A stretch of DNA of 64,000 nt from Kingdonia uniflora (taxonomy: Eukaryota > Streptophyta > Magnoliopsida > Ranunculales > Circaeasteraceae). Under the pieces are notes generated by a model. That model did no database searches. It had not been told where the DNA came from and saw nothing but the letters and a program-made list of their open reading frames with translations. Both the position numbers and the translations under genes were made by a program. The stretch lies in the NCBI GenBank assembly GCA_014058105.1, contig JACGCM010001798.1, positions 1,550,001 through 1,614,000 on the forward strand, read 5' to 3'. The first letter of the stretch is position 1; each line of letters starts with the position of its first letter. This document shows positions 33,201 to 45,480 of the stretch, piece after piece.

Positions 33201-36200
33201 AAACGACAGAACATAACTCGGCAGCATCTCCTTTCAGATCTGCTGAACAATTAGAAGAAAGGATTCTACAAAGAACATCCACGGCATTCATCTCCACATC
33301 TGCAACCACAAGAGATCTTAAGGGACTATCCCATAGTAACCTGACCAATGCACCAATGGCAGCATGTTGCTCCTTCTCGAACCCTGTATTTAGAATCTCC
33401 ACCAAGGGTTGAATAGCTTGTCGACTGGTTTCCGCATTTCTAATATGGTCCGAGTAAAACAAACTATCCAAAGCTTTTGCGGCACTATACCTTGCCCCTC
33501 TTCCACCTAGACGTAGAACTGCTACAAGTTGATTCACTGCACCAAATGCAGACTCATGTCTTCGTATTTCTTCACTACTGAACAAAATCCCCAATAAATC
33601 CGTGGCAGCTTCTTCAGTTGCATCCTGGGGACCAAGTGAAAGATACTTCGTCAATGCCTCTAAAATCCCCGATTCAACCATTACAATCATGTTTGGAGGA
33701 CTTTCTCTTGCAAGCTGAGTCAGATGACCGAGTGCCAGAAATAGTGCCCCTGGCCGATCTGGAATCGGTTTGAGAAGATCAACGAGGCCAGGTATGCATT
33801 TGCGCGAAGTAGCACCAACTCTTATATCATCAACTCTAAACAACCTCTCAAGAGCCACCTGCTCGGGATTTCGTACCAAGGAGAACTCCTTTGACAGGTC
33901 TAGAAGATCATGTATATCATCATCAGCGCACCCGAGTAAGGAAATAAGCCCACTCACAGACCCTGAATTTGCGACAGAGAGAAGAGTTCCTCTGCTACCA
34001 TTACAGACAAGACTAGCCAGTGCTTGGGCAGCAAAATATCTGCTTGCCAAGTCCTCGAACCTGAGTAGAGATGCAAGTACAGGGACTGATCTTGTGGTTG
34101 CATGTGCTCGTATTATATCTCTGTCTTGAAACAGTATACCGAGAAGTAAAGCACAAACCCATATACTTCTATCTTCCTTGACATCATTCTGAAGAATTTG
34201 TCAATAAAAGAGTAATAAAAGCTTTAAAATTTGTATAGCATTAGTACAGCCAAAATTGCCCACAAAATTATCCCTAATTTACAAATAATGTCATTAAAGA
34301 AAAGGTGAAAATAAATGCTGAAATGATATACCTGAGAAGGGTGTGGTAGACGCTGGGAGATCTTGTCTGTCAGAATATCAATTGCTCCAGCTTCCATTAT
34401 GGAAATTTTACTTCTATCGTCGTGACAAGCCAGAATGGCGAGTAGCCATATAGCAACATTATCACTAGAAATAACTGCAACACAATTTTCAGTTTCGTTC
34501 TTTCTTGTTGCTTCTTTGATGTACCTATATATGCTTATATCTTCCTTGTTTTCACCACCAAATGATTGTGCCAAACTAAGCATTTCAATAAGAGATTGAA
34601 TGAGATAGGTGCACAATTTTGATTCAGTCAGAGATAGTACCACTCTTTCTTGATCCACTTTTGCAGCACAGATAAGAAGTGCAGTTCCTCCAACTTTGAT
34701 GTTAGTGTTTTTGGAACTAATAACCCTTCTTGCGATGGATGAAATACACTCATACGAGCTAGAAATTGTGTTCCCGAGGACAAAAGACTGGTCTCTACAA
34801 AGCTTTGAGAGAATGTAGATTGCTTTGTCTTGTAAAGCGGGTGTAGCACCAGCTATACATGAAACTATCAAGGATATGGTGTGCGGAAATTCCGCTAGAA
34901 CTACCCATGCCAGTTTGGCATTCCCAGTTGTTCCTTTTGATGTTGACAACAATGAAAGTGCATCAAGTGCTTCCGAGGTGGCCGCAGATTCAACACTAGA
35001 AAATTCTAGAAGAGAAACTAATGCAAGAACTGTTCCAGTGCGGTTTACAAAATCGGAAATTGCAAAATCAATAGTGCGAGATTGCAGGAGTCGGGCAATT
35101 GCTGCTGCCGCATGGGTTTTCCCATCAACTGTGCCTTCACGCAGCACTCTCGTAACAGGTGATATAATTTCTTCAGGAAATACTTCTCTTGAGACCTCAA
35201 TATCCAAAAGAAGATTAGCCAAAGCCCGTGTTGCCTGCTCTGCAACTTCGAGTACTTGAGAATTAGCAAGAACAAGTAATGGAGCCAAAGTATCTCTAGC
35301 AACATCAGCCACATCTTTATTTTGCTTAATTGAAAGGAAAATAGCAGCAAGGCAACAGCAAGACTTCATCAAGATTCTTTCGGAATCCACATTTAGCAGC
35401 TTTTTGGCTGACCTGAGAGCCCGAACAGCGATGCTGCTTTCACGCAAGTCCTTCCGGAGATCAAAGAGTCCGGCTAAAACTGAAGCGGACTTATATTGAG
35501 TTTCTTCTTTTGAAGAACTCAATATTTTTATCATTGTCTCAATCGCATCATTCGCAGCACTAGCTTCATATAATATATCCTTTAGAGGAGCCACGGATAG
35601 TAAACTTTTGAGCGCATCCAAAACATAAATTTTAGACTCAGGTAAATCACTTGTTAATAAGGAAGTGAGTTGGCTAATTGTTCCTGTGTCTGATTTGTGA
35701 ATAAGATGGTTCAAGGTTTTTGCTGCTATTTCTTTTCCATTATGGCTTCCGTTTTTTAGTAGCCATAGTAGTGCAGGGACCGCATCAGCACTTTCAACAC
35801 ATGCTCTTATATCTTCACTGTGATTACAAAGGTTTCCAAGAATTGTTGCAGAGTCCTCTTTTGCTTTAGCAGACCCTGTTTCCAGAATTTGGACAAGTGG
35901 GGGTATCCCTCCAGCGGCTGTGATTGCCCATTTACTCTCATCGTTCTCGTCTGATAAAAGGGAAAGAAGTGCGACAGCGCATTCTTGTTGTTGCTCTGAC
36001 GACAGGCCAAGAAGAGAAATTAAGAGCTGAATCCCCTCACGGCCTTGAAGCGCACGCCACAAACTTCCTTCAATATTGCAAAGTACGAGAAGGGATTTTA
36101 TCATCTCTTCCTGGATCTCATCGGTTGCCATGGTGATCAGACCAACGAGCAAACGTTTTGCTTCAGAACTTACAAGCTTCTTTGAGAGAATAGCATTTGA

Positions 36201-39200
36201 ATACAGGCTAGCTAAGGCTTCTATAGTGCGCTCCTGCGCAAGAGATAATGACCGAGGTTTAAGCTGCTTAACCAACATCTGCTCAATAACAAACGGATCA
36301 GATGATCTGATAGCTTCTGCTTTGGCATCATATATCATTAACGCTGAAGCTAGAGCCCCCAAGGTATCAGAGATCTGCGCAGATGAAGTACATGAGTCAA
36401 GGCTTTCACCGAGACTTGAGATGACAAATGACAACCCACCGGAGATGTTCGCCAAAGCACACATAGCATTCTCTTGCAATGCCTGGGCATGCTCGCCTTG
36501 CATGAACTCTTTTGATGGAGCAATTGTAGCATTAATAAGAACGGGTATCCCATTAGAACTAGTTATATCCCTCCTTGCTTCTTTGGACTGAGAAGAAAGA
36601 GATTTAAGAGCACTGGCCGCTTCCGCTCGAACAGAAGGATCATTACCTGGTCCGAGTAGTTTGAGAAGTTGTTTAGTAGCTTCTGCCGCTAAAACCCTAG
36701 AGCAAACAGATGAGTCCTCCATCATCATAGACGCAAGAAGAAAGCAAACATTTGCTTGAGTGCTTGATTGTCCAGTTGTGAGCAACTTCACAAGTATATC
36801 AGCTCCTCCAGCTTCTGCTGTTGCATGCCAAAATCTTCCAGTGCAGCTCGACAAATTTCTCAAAGCTCCAGTTAATAAGGTATTCACCAAGTCTCCATCT
36901 TTGAGTCTTTTTTCTAATCGCTCCCACAGCACAGGAACAACTCCTTCCGTTGAGAATATTTTTGACCCAACATGATCTTTAACCCCATTTTGAGAAACAG
37001 AAAATATAGCTTTTGCTGCTGCAATTTGTCCTTCAGCTGAGTTGGACTTAAGAAGGCCAAGCAGTGGCGGAATACAACCACCCAACAATACTTTTACACG
37101 TAATTCGTCCTCCTTACATAGAGAGCCTAAGACAGTAGCAGCTTGCATCTTTACTCCAAGTGATCCTGATCTAAGAAGTGAAACAAGTATGGGAACAGCT
37201 TGAGAATGAGATCCAACAGCACTGAAGGCATGGTCACGTGTATCGATAAGATTCATCAGCTGCTTTAAAGAGCTCTCCTTTTCTTGTACAGTTGAAGAAG
37301 CCCGACGTAACTGCTCAATGCATTGAGCAACACTTGCCAATGTCCCATCAGGATCCTCCATATTTGCACGGTCCCTAAAAGTGAGTGAGAGTAAGAATGA
37401 CTTAAAAGTTACAGTTACTCATGAAGTGTTGCGATTTAAGACTCACAGCATTAACTTGACCATTAAAAAAAAAATATTATTGATATCAAAACACTTGCAA
37501 GGAAAGAATAAAAATTTATAAGTATATTCAGTAATTACTAATTACCATATCATGATGTACATCAGTAAGGTAAAGACCTCAGCATGGAAGTTAATTACAG
37601 TACTTTAAGATATAAAATTATTTTGGATCAATAGTGTGATATATCCCGTATTAGTTGATACATGAAGTATTTCACTGAACGATGCCTCAAAATATCCTCG
37701 ACAAACTGGCATATAGGTTATGATAGAAAAACATTAAGAAAATGTCAATAATGTGTTTCATTTACTTGAAGTTGTCTTCAAGGTAGATAAGGTTTTGCCT
37801 GACACTGCAATTTAACAAAGATATTTCAAATTTCAAATTCTAGAAAAATAAAAACAAACTTTCTTGTTCAAGAAGAAGAGTCAGTTCTTAACTTTATTTA
37901 TTTATTTATTTATTATTTATTGTTCGAGTTGGAATCTGCTTGTGATGAGAATTGATCCCAAGACCTCTTGGTTTTCCAAGCACTAAAGTTTTTGAAAATT
38001 ATGAGCTCTTAGAATTGCCAAAAGGCAAAGATACTAAAGACTCCGAAAACAGTATAAAGAATCAATTTATGTTTTTTTATAAAAACTAAGATTAAGCATA
38101 GACTCTAGCTTACTTAGATGGTCGATTTTGAAGAAATGGTATTTTCCAGGTCTTCATGTTTGGCCAATGATTTCAATTTGCAATATTACAATCTCCCTAT
38201 CGTATTGTAACTTTTCTAATTAAATTTTAATTTACTGCTGTAGTAAATGATATAACGGCTAATTAATCCAAGATAAAATATGAATACAATAACTAAAAAA
38301 TAATCGAAAATCAATGCAATTAAGAGTTGAATCGACTCTAAACGTGTTCCAAATTCATTTCCTACTTGTTTCTATTTGTTTGCAGTGCCATTTATATAGT
38401 TTGGCATTAATGTTAGATCTAGTCATCCAACATTAATGTAAATATTTACATGCTAATGGTCCAATATACATAATATGAAACTAACTACTATTCTTTTTTA
38501 TATTCCTTTTTTAATGTCCTTTTTTATATTCCTTTGCAATGATCAACACCTGCCATCCTTGAATTTGTATCAAAAAGTATATCTAATATATCTTACAACT
38601 ATGAAGGCCGCTAAAGTGATTTTTGTGTATGTATGCATTGGGTGTTGGTTGTCGTTTGTTGCAGTTGTTTCCCGACATTGCCCCTACAGAAACGTTAAAT
38701 AGTGCTGTCTCGTTATCTTTGAAGGTGTACTACCACATTTTAACATCACTAAAGGTTGGTCCACTTTTAAAACTCTACATTTTCATGACGAAAAAATGAT
38801 TAGTAGCCCACTCAGTGAGAGTAGCAAATTTAGAAGTGTTCGATGGTACTCTGTTTTATTTGAAACTCAAAATTTTCCTCAAGAATAGTGTTTTAGTTAA
38901 GATTAGATCGATTTGAGAAAATGTAAGCAATCCCAAGACTTGTGTCAGAATTTCAAAATTCTATGGCTTAATCGCCCAGATGTTGGTCTTTCTATGCCAC
39001 AGGCCCAAACCCAAACCCCTAATAGTTCTATGAGCCAAAAAGATCCTAAAGTTAATCCGCATGCCTGAGATCACAGCAAGAATCCATGATTGTCAAAAAT
39101 ATCATTCTCTCATGCAGGAAGATAAGAAGCCATTCAATATGTTCTTTACAGTATACAGTATTCAGACCTATTTGGAACCACAAAAACTAAGAAACCTTTA

Positions 39201-41603
39201 AGAGTTCAAGTCTCTCTCTTTAAAAGTCATTATACTTCCACATTGAAAACAACCATCATCTCAAAAAAATGTGTCGAGTAAGCGGTAGAGGAGTCATGGT
39301 TTGAAATTGACCGCGGTAGATTTACGACGCAAAGATGTTATTTTTCAAGTATGATACGAAAATTGCGCTTTATGAAGCCCTCTGAAGAGAGTGTGTTGTA
39401 TGCAAGACGATATGGAAAGTTCTTTTTCCTTCAAGAATAGGTGACATTGGTGAGAATGACAATGATCTTGGTGAAAATGCCATATATCACACCTTTATTT
39501 GCACATCTTCATCCAAAAATAGTGAAGACTGGCGAATCAAATTGTGGATGCGGGTAAATTCGGTTACTTTTCTCGCAGGAGAAGAAGTAATTAGCATAAT
39601 GCCTTTACAAGAAGGAATAAACGACATATGTTTTCCAGTATAATATCGTTGCAACTTCTAACTCAGTTCAACTTTGGAAGGAAGTTAGAGGCTTCTCAAG
39701 GTTTCTTAATGTCCGATCTAAAATAGGATTCCATTTCACCCAAAAATTTATTGAAGTAGAGTATCATACGCACGACACTCTTCAATGTTTAAAATTAAGA
39801 ATTTGTGTGGTAGAAAAATATTTGGTTTCAGCTATTACCAATTATTATAGTTAAGAAATTACATAAATATAAATTTAGTCAATTTGGGTTTACTCCTAGT
39901 ATGTTAGCTGAAATAAACTTTGATTCCACAAGTTTCAACTTACCAAATACCACATTTCTGCACTTCTCATTGAAAAGAAAATCAGACCTGTTGGAGAAGC
40001 ATCTTTCTTTTGCTGAAAAGTAATGTGCTGCTGATTGAGAGACGTGTCAAAGTTTCTTTGGCATGATACAGAGAAGAAAAGGTATGTACATGTCTCTTTG
40101 AGAGAGCTGTGCTTCCTCAAAGCTGAAGGTGACCTGGGTCTAAGCAGTGATGAAATCATTAAGCAAACAACTATCCTCATACAAACTTGGAAGATTGAAG
40201 GGGTTTGTTGCAATTGGGTGGCTCTAAACCTGATAAAAATACATATTTTTTTGAAAATGAACAAATTATTCTGGAGTGGGTCAAAGTTTTAGATTCTGGA
40301 GAAAAAGTTAAGGAATGTATACTTCATGTGATTAGGAATGGGTGTTCTGGCAAGTTCTGGCAAGACTCATGGCACCAAAAGGAACGTTCAATGATCTGTA
40401 CAATCAGGGTTGCAGACATGACTCCTACACACTCTTTGAAACGGCAGATTATGACTTTTATGTACTCTTTGAAATTGTTCTAAACAAGGTTCCTCTCCCT
40501 TAATTTTATCTTTCTTAGCACTGGCTTTATTTTCATATAGTATCAACATCAGGATTTTGACAATTAAATGATATATTTCCATGTTGGACACAACCTTTTT
40601 GGAAATATTTATAGCCCTTTGAACCTTAGCTCTCAAGGAATATAAAAGAGGTTAATCATGTTCATAACAATTTCCTTGCTTGAGAATCATGCTAAATGTC
40701 AAACATTAAATAAATACCTAGTGGTGAAAATTTTCTGCATGTCACTAGAAAATTAAAATTATAGTTAAGAGATGTCGTAAGAGATAAATAAATTGCAGTA
40801 AAGAATGATTGAGACCCTGTTATCAAATGCAAGTATATGGAACAATGTCAAAATGTTTCTCAACATCGGGTATATTAAGCATTAATCTTACCCGCTTCCC
40901 GGAAACAGAAAAGAAGGCCGGACAATAGCATTTCTAAACTACCCAAACCTAAAATATTATGTCCATGTGATGTTTTCACTGACCTGGAACCCAGCTTTAT
41001 AAGCGAGTGTGGAGTTGAAGGCTCCAAGTCATGAAGTTTAGCTTCCAAATTTCTTTCCTGTGAGAAATGAAAACAGGGAGAGCAAATGTGAGAATAACCA
41101 TTTTTCAGAAGTGGAGATACTATAGACTAGGCTAACATCTTGAACTTTAAATAATTGTAACTGGAGAATATAGAGACCTTCTCGAAAATAAAGAGACCAC
41201 CCACACCCTTGATCAACTCAACAATCATATAAAGAAAGAAAGATATTCTAAGAAAAAGAAAGAAAAATACGACGGGTGTGGTATACGTTTGGTCTCCAAT
41301 AAACCCAGTAATGAATTGTTCTGATTTCTCATCTTACAAACTTCAAAAAAAAATTGCCTAAATTCCCCGCAAAATCATTTTAAAATACACATTATGAGAC
41401 TAATACAAGTTAACTAATACAAGTTAATCTAAGTGAATTATCACATTGTAGCATGTTCTTTTTCACGAACATCTCAAATCTCAAAATTAAGAGGTTTACA
41501 CGAGAAACAAAACAAACACATTGGAACTTACAAGATCATGAACTCCGTTGCCATTGCCATTGCCATTGCTGGTAGGAAACCTCCAACCTACTGTCGCCGC
41601 CAT
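30282..41603 (-). CDS. CSI1: CELLULOSE SYNTHASE INTERACTIVE 1-like protein (ARM repeats plus C2 domain)
   Basis: CSI1 binds cellulose synthase subunits and cortical microtubules, guiding synthase complexes at the plasma membrane. Seven coding exons (minus strand) fit GT-AG borders and phase: 41532-41603, 40984-41057, 34332-37374, 31644-34188, 30715-31169, 30519-30635, 30282-30422. They give 2148 codons, against about 2150 in Arabidopsis CSI1. The start [10 protein letters not shown] and the second-exon motif [10 protein letters not shown] match the CSI1 N-terminus. Most of residues 45-2020 are armadillo repeats ([33 protein letters not shown]). A C2 domain occupies about 2026-2148 ([19 protein letters not shown], ending IEFRWSNK). 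No stop or frameshift interrupts it. It is nearer CSI1 than CSI3 because it starts the ARM region with the CSI1-type sequence. Intron 2 is 3.6 kb with a LINE relic. Exon 1 encodes a (Gly-Asn)n run. Confidence 0.93.
37375..40983 (-). other. Large second intron of the CSI1-like gene
   Basis: This is a 3609 bp intron between the short second exon (donor GTCAGTG) and the long third exon (acceptor CACTTTTAG). It is AT-rich, has an ATTT microsatellite near 37893-37920, and contains a decayed LINE at 40035-40470. No other gene was seen inside it. Confidence 0.75.
40035..40470 (+). pseudogene. LINE reverse transcriptase relic in the CSI1-like intron
   Basis: Overlapping frames read [20 protein letters not shown], then [17 protein letters not shown], and in a second frame [30 protein letters not shown]. 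They match the thumb and zinc-finger region of plant L1 elements (FLW..HxVSW..LC.PKxEGGLGLR; IGNGxxxxFWxDxW). It is opposite in strand to the host gene. No poly-A tail or target duplication was identified, so it is an old fragment. Confidence 0.7.
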
Positions 41604-42500
41604 CCTCAACTACTCTGATCCAGATACCAGCTGCTGCTACTGCTGCTTCTCTCTCTCTCCCCCCACTCTATATCTCTCTATAGATCTACTTTACATAAAC
41701 CCTTAAAAGGGATCACCTACAAAGAAAACATGCAAATTCAGATTCAGATTCAGATTCAGACTCACCCCATTTCACATCAAAACCAAAATTAGCAAAATGG
41801 GAGTTAATAATTCAGATCCAAACCTCTAAAAAAAACATTTTTTAACTACACTACCCCACAAGTTCACACTCAAATCCATGAACCTTCAAATTTCACCCAA
41901 ATTTTACAAAATTGGACTAACCCCACTTACAATTACTACCAAATGAGTAACATTTAGCAGAAACTATAACAAAAAGATATCAACTTTACTCACTGTCACT
42001 ACTTGAATCACCTAAAAACAGAACAACAAGAACTCTACTTCAAGTATTGAATCATTCTCACCTTTTGAGAGATCCTCTTCTCCTCCAACAATGAGGTTTT
42101 AGTGAGAGAGAGAAAGAGAGAGAGGAAGAGTAGTAGTGGTTTGATTCGAGCACAGCTCACATTAACATGAAAAAGACTTAATTTTTTAATTTATTTTTGG
42201 TTTTATTTGATGATTAAGTGAAAGATTTTGCTCTCAGTACTGAAATAGCGCCGACAGTTGGAACTTTTAGTTGGTAACTAATTAGCTCGGCTTGTATTTC
42301 TTAATATAATTCGGCTTCTTCGGCTAATTCACAATAATAAATATATAAATAAATAAAACAGCCTAAAAATAACTGCAGAAGGGAAGAAATGGAGGAAGTA
42401 AAAGTGAGAGGTCACAGGATGGGAGACGAAAAACTATCGAGAGGAGATTTAGGGAGAGAGCAACGAAGTAGTATTAATGTTTATGTTTTTGTAAATAATT
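41604..42500 (-). promoter_or_regulatory. 5' leader and promoter region of the CSI1-like gene
   Basis: Upstream of the start codon at 41601-41603 (minus strand) lie pyrimidine/purine-rich tracts usual in plant leaders: CTGCTGCTACTGCTGCTTCT with CTCTCT runs at 41630-41685, a hexamer repeat CAGATT at 41736-41762, and a GA-rich stretch GAGAGAGAGAAAGAGAGAGAGG at 42103-42125 (plus-strand reading). No TATA box or start site could be fixed. A leader intron is possible. Confidence 0.4.
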
Positions 42501-44638
42501 GGAGTTTTTTTTTATGGTGGTGGTGTTAGGGCCGAGCCTCCATTGCACCGATAGTATGGGTTGGGTGTAGGGCCTCAATGTATTTTAATAGTCCATATCT
42601 TTTTATATCTTTGTGTTAGACTATATTTTTAACGACTAACTATGATCCACCAATTTTAACAAGTGGTATGACAGATGTGATAGATATATAGGGATGGGCG
42701 GGAAGAAAAACAAGAAGAAAATGATGTTGATTAAGTGTGATATCTTTGTTGTTTACCTTGTTCATTCACGAAGAAAAACTTTTTAGAACGGTTGACAATT
42801 TCATTAGAGCTCATTTGGGAATGTGTCATGCTTGTAACTGTAGCAAAGCGAGTTCTTAAGCAATGTTTGAATTTTTTAGATTGTTTGGGTACCGAGACGA
42901 AAACAGACCGGTGAAAGGGTATCAAGATTTAGATCTTTAATTAAATAAAACAAAATCTAGACATTAGAATTTATTAGATATATTCTTGACTTTACACTGA
43001 AATGCGTATCTGTATGCTATTTACCATTCATTCCAGTCATACTTTTTTCCTAAGCTTCCACCAGACTTTTGATATTTTGGCAAAATCTAAATCCATGCCT
43101 GAAAGAAAAGCATTGCCAAGCAATTCGCAAATCACGTGAAAAATCTCTACCCTCACAAACATTTACGATTTGCTAAACGTCCAATGTTTTCTTCTCCGAA
43201 TATAAGATACAGTGATAAATACAAGTTCAGCTAAGCCAAGCCGAGTTGAACTTGTCTCAATCTAACACTGGTTGACAAGTTCATTAAGATAAACCAAAAT
43301 AATTTATTAGTTGTTCAAATACAACCATCAACATCTGAGGCAGATCCTAAAATTTAATTGTAACCCAGATCCAATATGTTCAAATACACCACTATTTTCT
43401 CGATAATACTCTAATTTTGGAGAGCAGAGAATGAAAACCTGAATGAGCTTTCACAGCAGACCGCCTAAAGGGCTCTGCAGGTCCAAAAACTTACGGTAAA
43501 ATCGCTGCAGTGGAGACAGTTTAAAGTATAAAACGGATACCTAATGCAGAAGACAGACGAAAGTTCTCTGATAGTTGATTTATTATCATTCGACCTGAAT
43601 TGCAAATACAAGTTCAATGACACGAAGCTAATGCACACCCTTCTTACTTCAAAAATATATCACTTTATGCAAATAAAGATTCCCGTTTACTTTTGTTTAT
43701 TACAATATGTAGTTTCTTAATCACATGAGATTAAGACAATCATGAATAATAACACCTAATGCATGTGTATGGACCAACCTGACTAATAGAATTTGACAGG
43801 GATGATGATGTTGTCTTTGCTGGTAGAGAAGACATTTTCGCAAGGAAAAATGATACCTCCAGAGTCGAAGCACTGTTTCTAGAAAAGCAGACAAAGAATT
43901 GATTGTTCCTGGGAAAAAGATTGATTTGTTTCGGCTTCGTAAACTCGTCAAAACATAGTCATTCTTGAACTCAAAGCACGGCAGATCCATGTTCGGTGGC
44001 TATAGGGACCGTTGCCTGCAAATAGATGATAGTCATGGTTAGAGCATAAATTGGGGAAGGGTACAGTATATTAGACTGGTTAGATGAGAATAGAGTTAAA
44101 TCTATGTCAGTCGATGGAGAAATACGTAACATCCATAATACAGCTCATACTATTTTTCCAAGCGGCAAAAATAATTAAGAGGCTAAATTAATTATTGAAG
44201 CTGAAAAGGTAGAGGTGTGAGTCAAGGGAACATGGATGAATGCAACCGGAGGAGGGCAAGCCAGAAAGGAAAGACAAATAATCCTCCAGTGTCCAAGCAT
44301 AAAAACCTCTCATATCAATAGAAGTAGAGCGGTGTCCAAGCAGCAATCGTCAATCAGCTCAATCCCAGATGAGCCTATCGCCTTTACACTCGCCAACCAC
44401 ATTCTTTAGCCCCCAACAAATCCTTTTTTCTGACTGACGAAATATCTGATGTAAGTCTCCCATTTATGTGTTTTTCACAATTCATAACAACAGAATAATT
44501 GCACATCTCTAAACAAGAAAACCTCGAACTAGAATACAAAGTATACAAGTATCTGAAACCTCTGCCCTGCAAAAAAAGTACCTGAAACCTCTAAACCCAA
44601 CCAAAATTCAAAGCAACATCTGCATAACCTGAAATTTT
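42501..44638. other. Intergenic DNA, no gene recognised
   Basis: The short frames present in both directions have no recognisable domains. No LTR ends, TIRs or RNA genes were picked out. Confidence 0.4.
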
Positions 44639-45480
44639 AGGATTAACCAATTTCGATTAATTTAGGTCAAAATTGAAAGGTTCGATAATCCTTGAAACTA
44701 ATGGTCTAACTTTAACCTAACTCAAGTTGATATGATAATCGAGTGTTAGCAACAAGCAATCAACTGCACAAGAACAAACAATTTTAACCCTGTGGGAAAC
44801 CTTTCTCAGGAGAAAAACCCACAGGTCGTTGTCGAATCGCCCAACAACTAAAAATCTACTATTGAAAAGAAATTACAAGAATTCAATCACTTACAGACTT
44901 GATAGTCACATCTCGTGGCTACCTCTCTCCTAATTGAGTTTCTTGCAATCAATCCTTCATTCTTGCAACGCCTCGCTTCGGATTACTCACCAAAGTTTTT
45001 CAAGCTCGAATCCCTCAAGCTCTCAAATCACAAAGTTGAAATTAGGCTTATGTAATTCTATATCGATTCAACTTGAGGGTTAATTCTCGTTAAATTTGAT
45101 CTTCTCTCAAAATATCTTAAGCCTTAAAAAAATATTTTTGGAAGAGATGAAGTTCAAAATAGAAAACTGAAAAATCCCGTGTTCTGTTCGAACAGAGCAA
45201 AAGTCTATTCGAGCAAACCCTGTTCTGTTCGAACAGGACCAAGTCTATTCGAACAGAGATGGTTCTGCCAGGTCTATTCGAATAAAACAAAAAGTTTGTT
45301 CGAACAGAAACTTATTTTCATCAAAAAAATAATTCTTTTTGAACTTCTGTAAAATACTAATGGGCTAGTCTTTGAGAGAAGAGATACAAAACCAACGTAC
45401 CTGTTCAGTGTCAGTCCAACTGTAGTCGTTCCACACGCACTCTTTAACGATAAATAACCACGAGATAGTGTTGACACCTA
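44639..45480. repeat. Palindrome repeat family, copy 3, most complete (CTGTTCGAACAG type)
   Basis: The left part matches 21051-21280 (TTTCGATTAATTTAGGTCAA; CCTGTGGGAAACCTTTCTCA with the complementary CCCACAGG close by, 44788-44826). The middle matches 22320-22370. The centre has CTGTTCGAACAG at 45184-45195 and 45225-45236 plus looser TCTATTCGA units near 45204, 45244, 45273 and TTGTTCGAACAGA near 45296. The right end is AACCACGAGATAG (45467-45479). It lies between CSI1-like and the PPR gene. No TIR or LTR ends were found. Confidence 0.6.

Noticed and set aside
32789..36975. Many plus-strand open frames opposite the CSI1-like exons (for example 36076-36591, 34825-35259, 33770-34129)
   Set aside because: They lie wholly antisense to a conserved, intact coding frame and have no recognisable domains. 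They are frame shadows of the ARM repeats.
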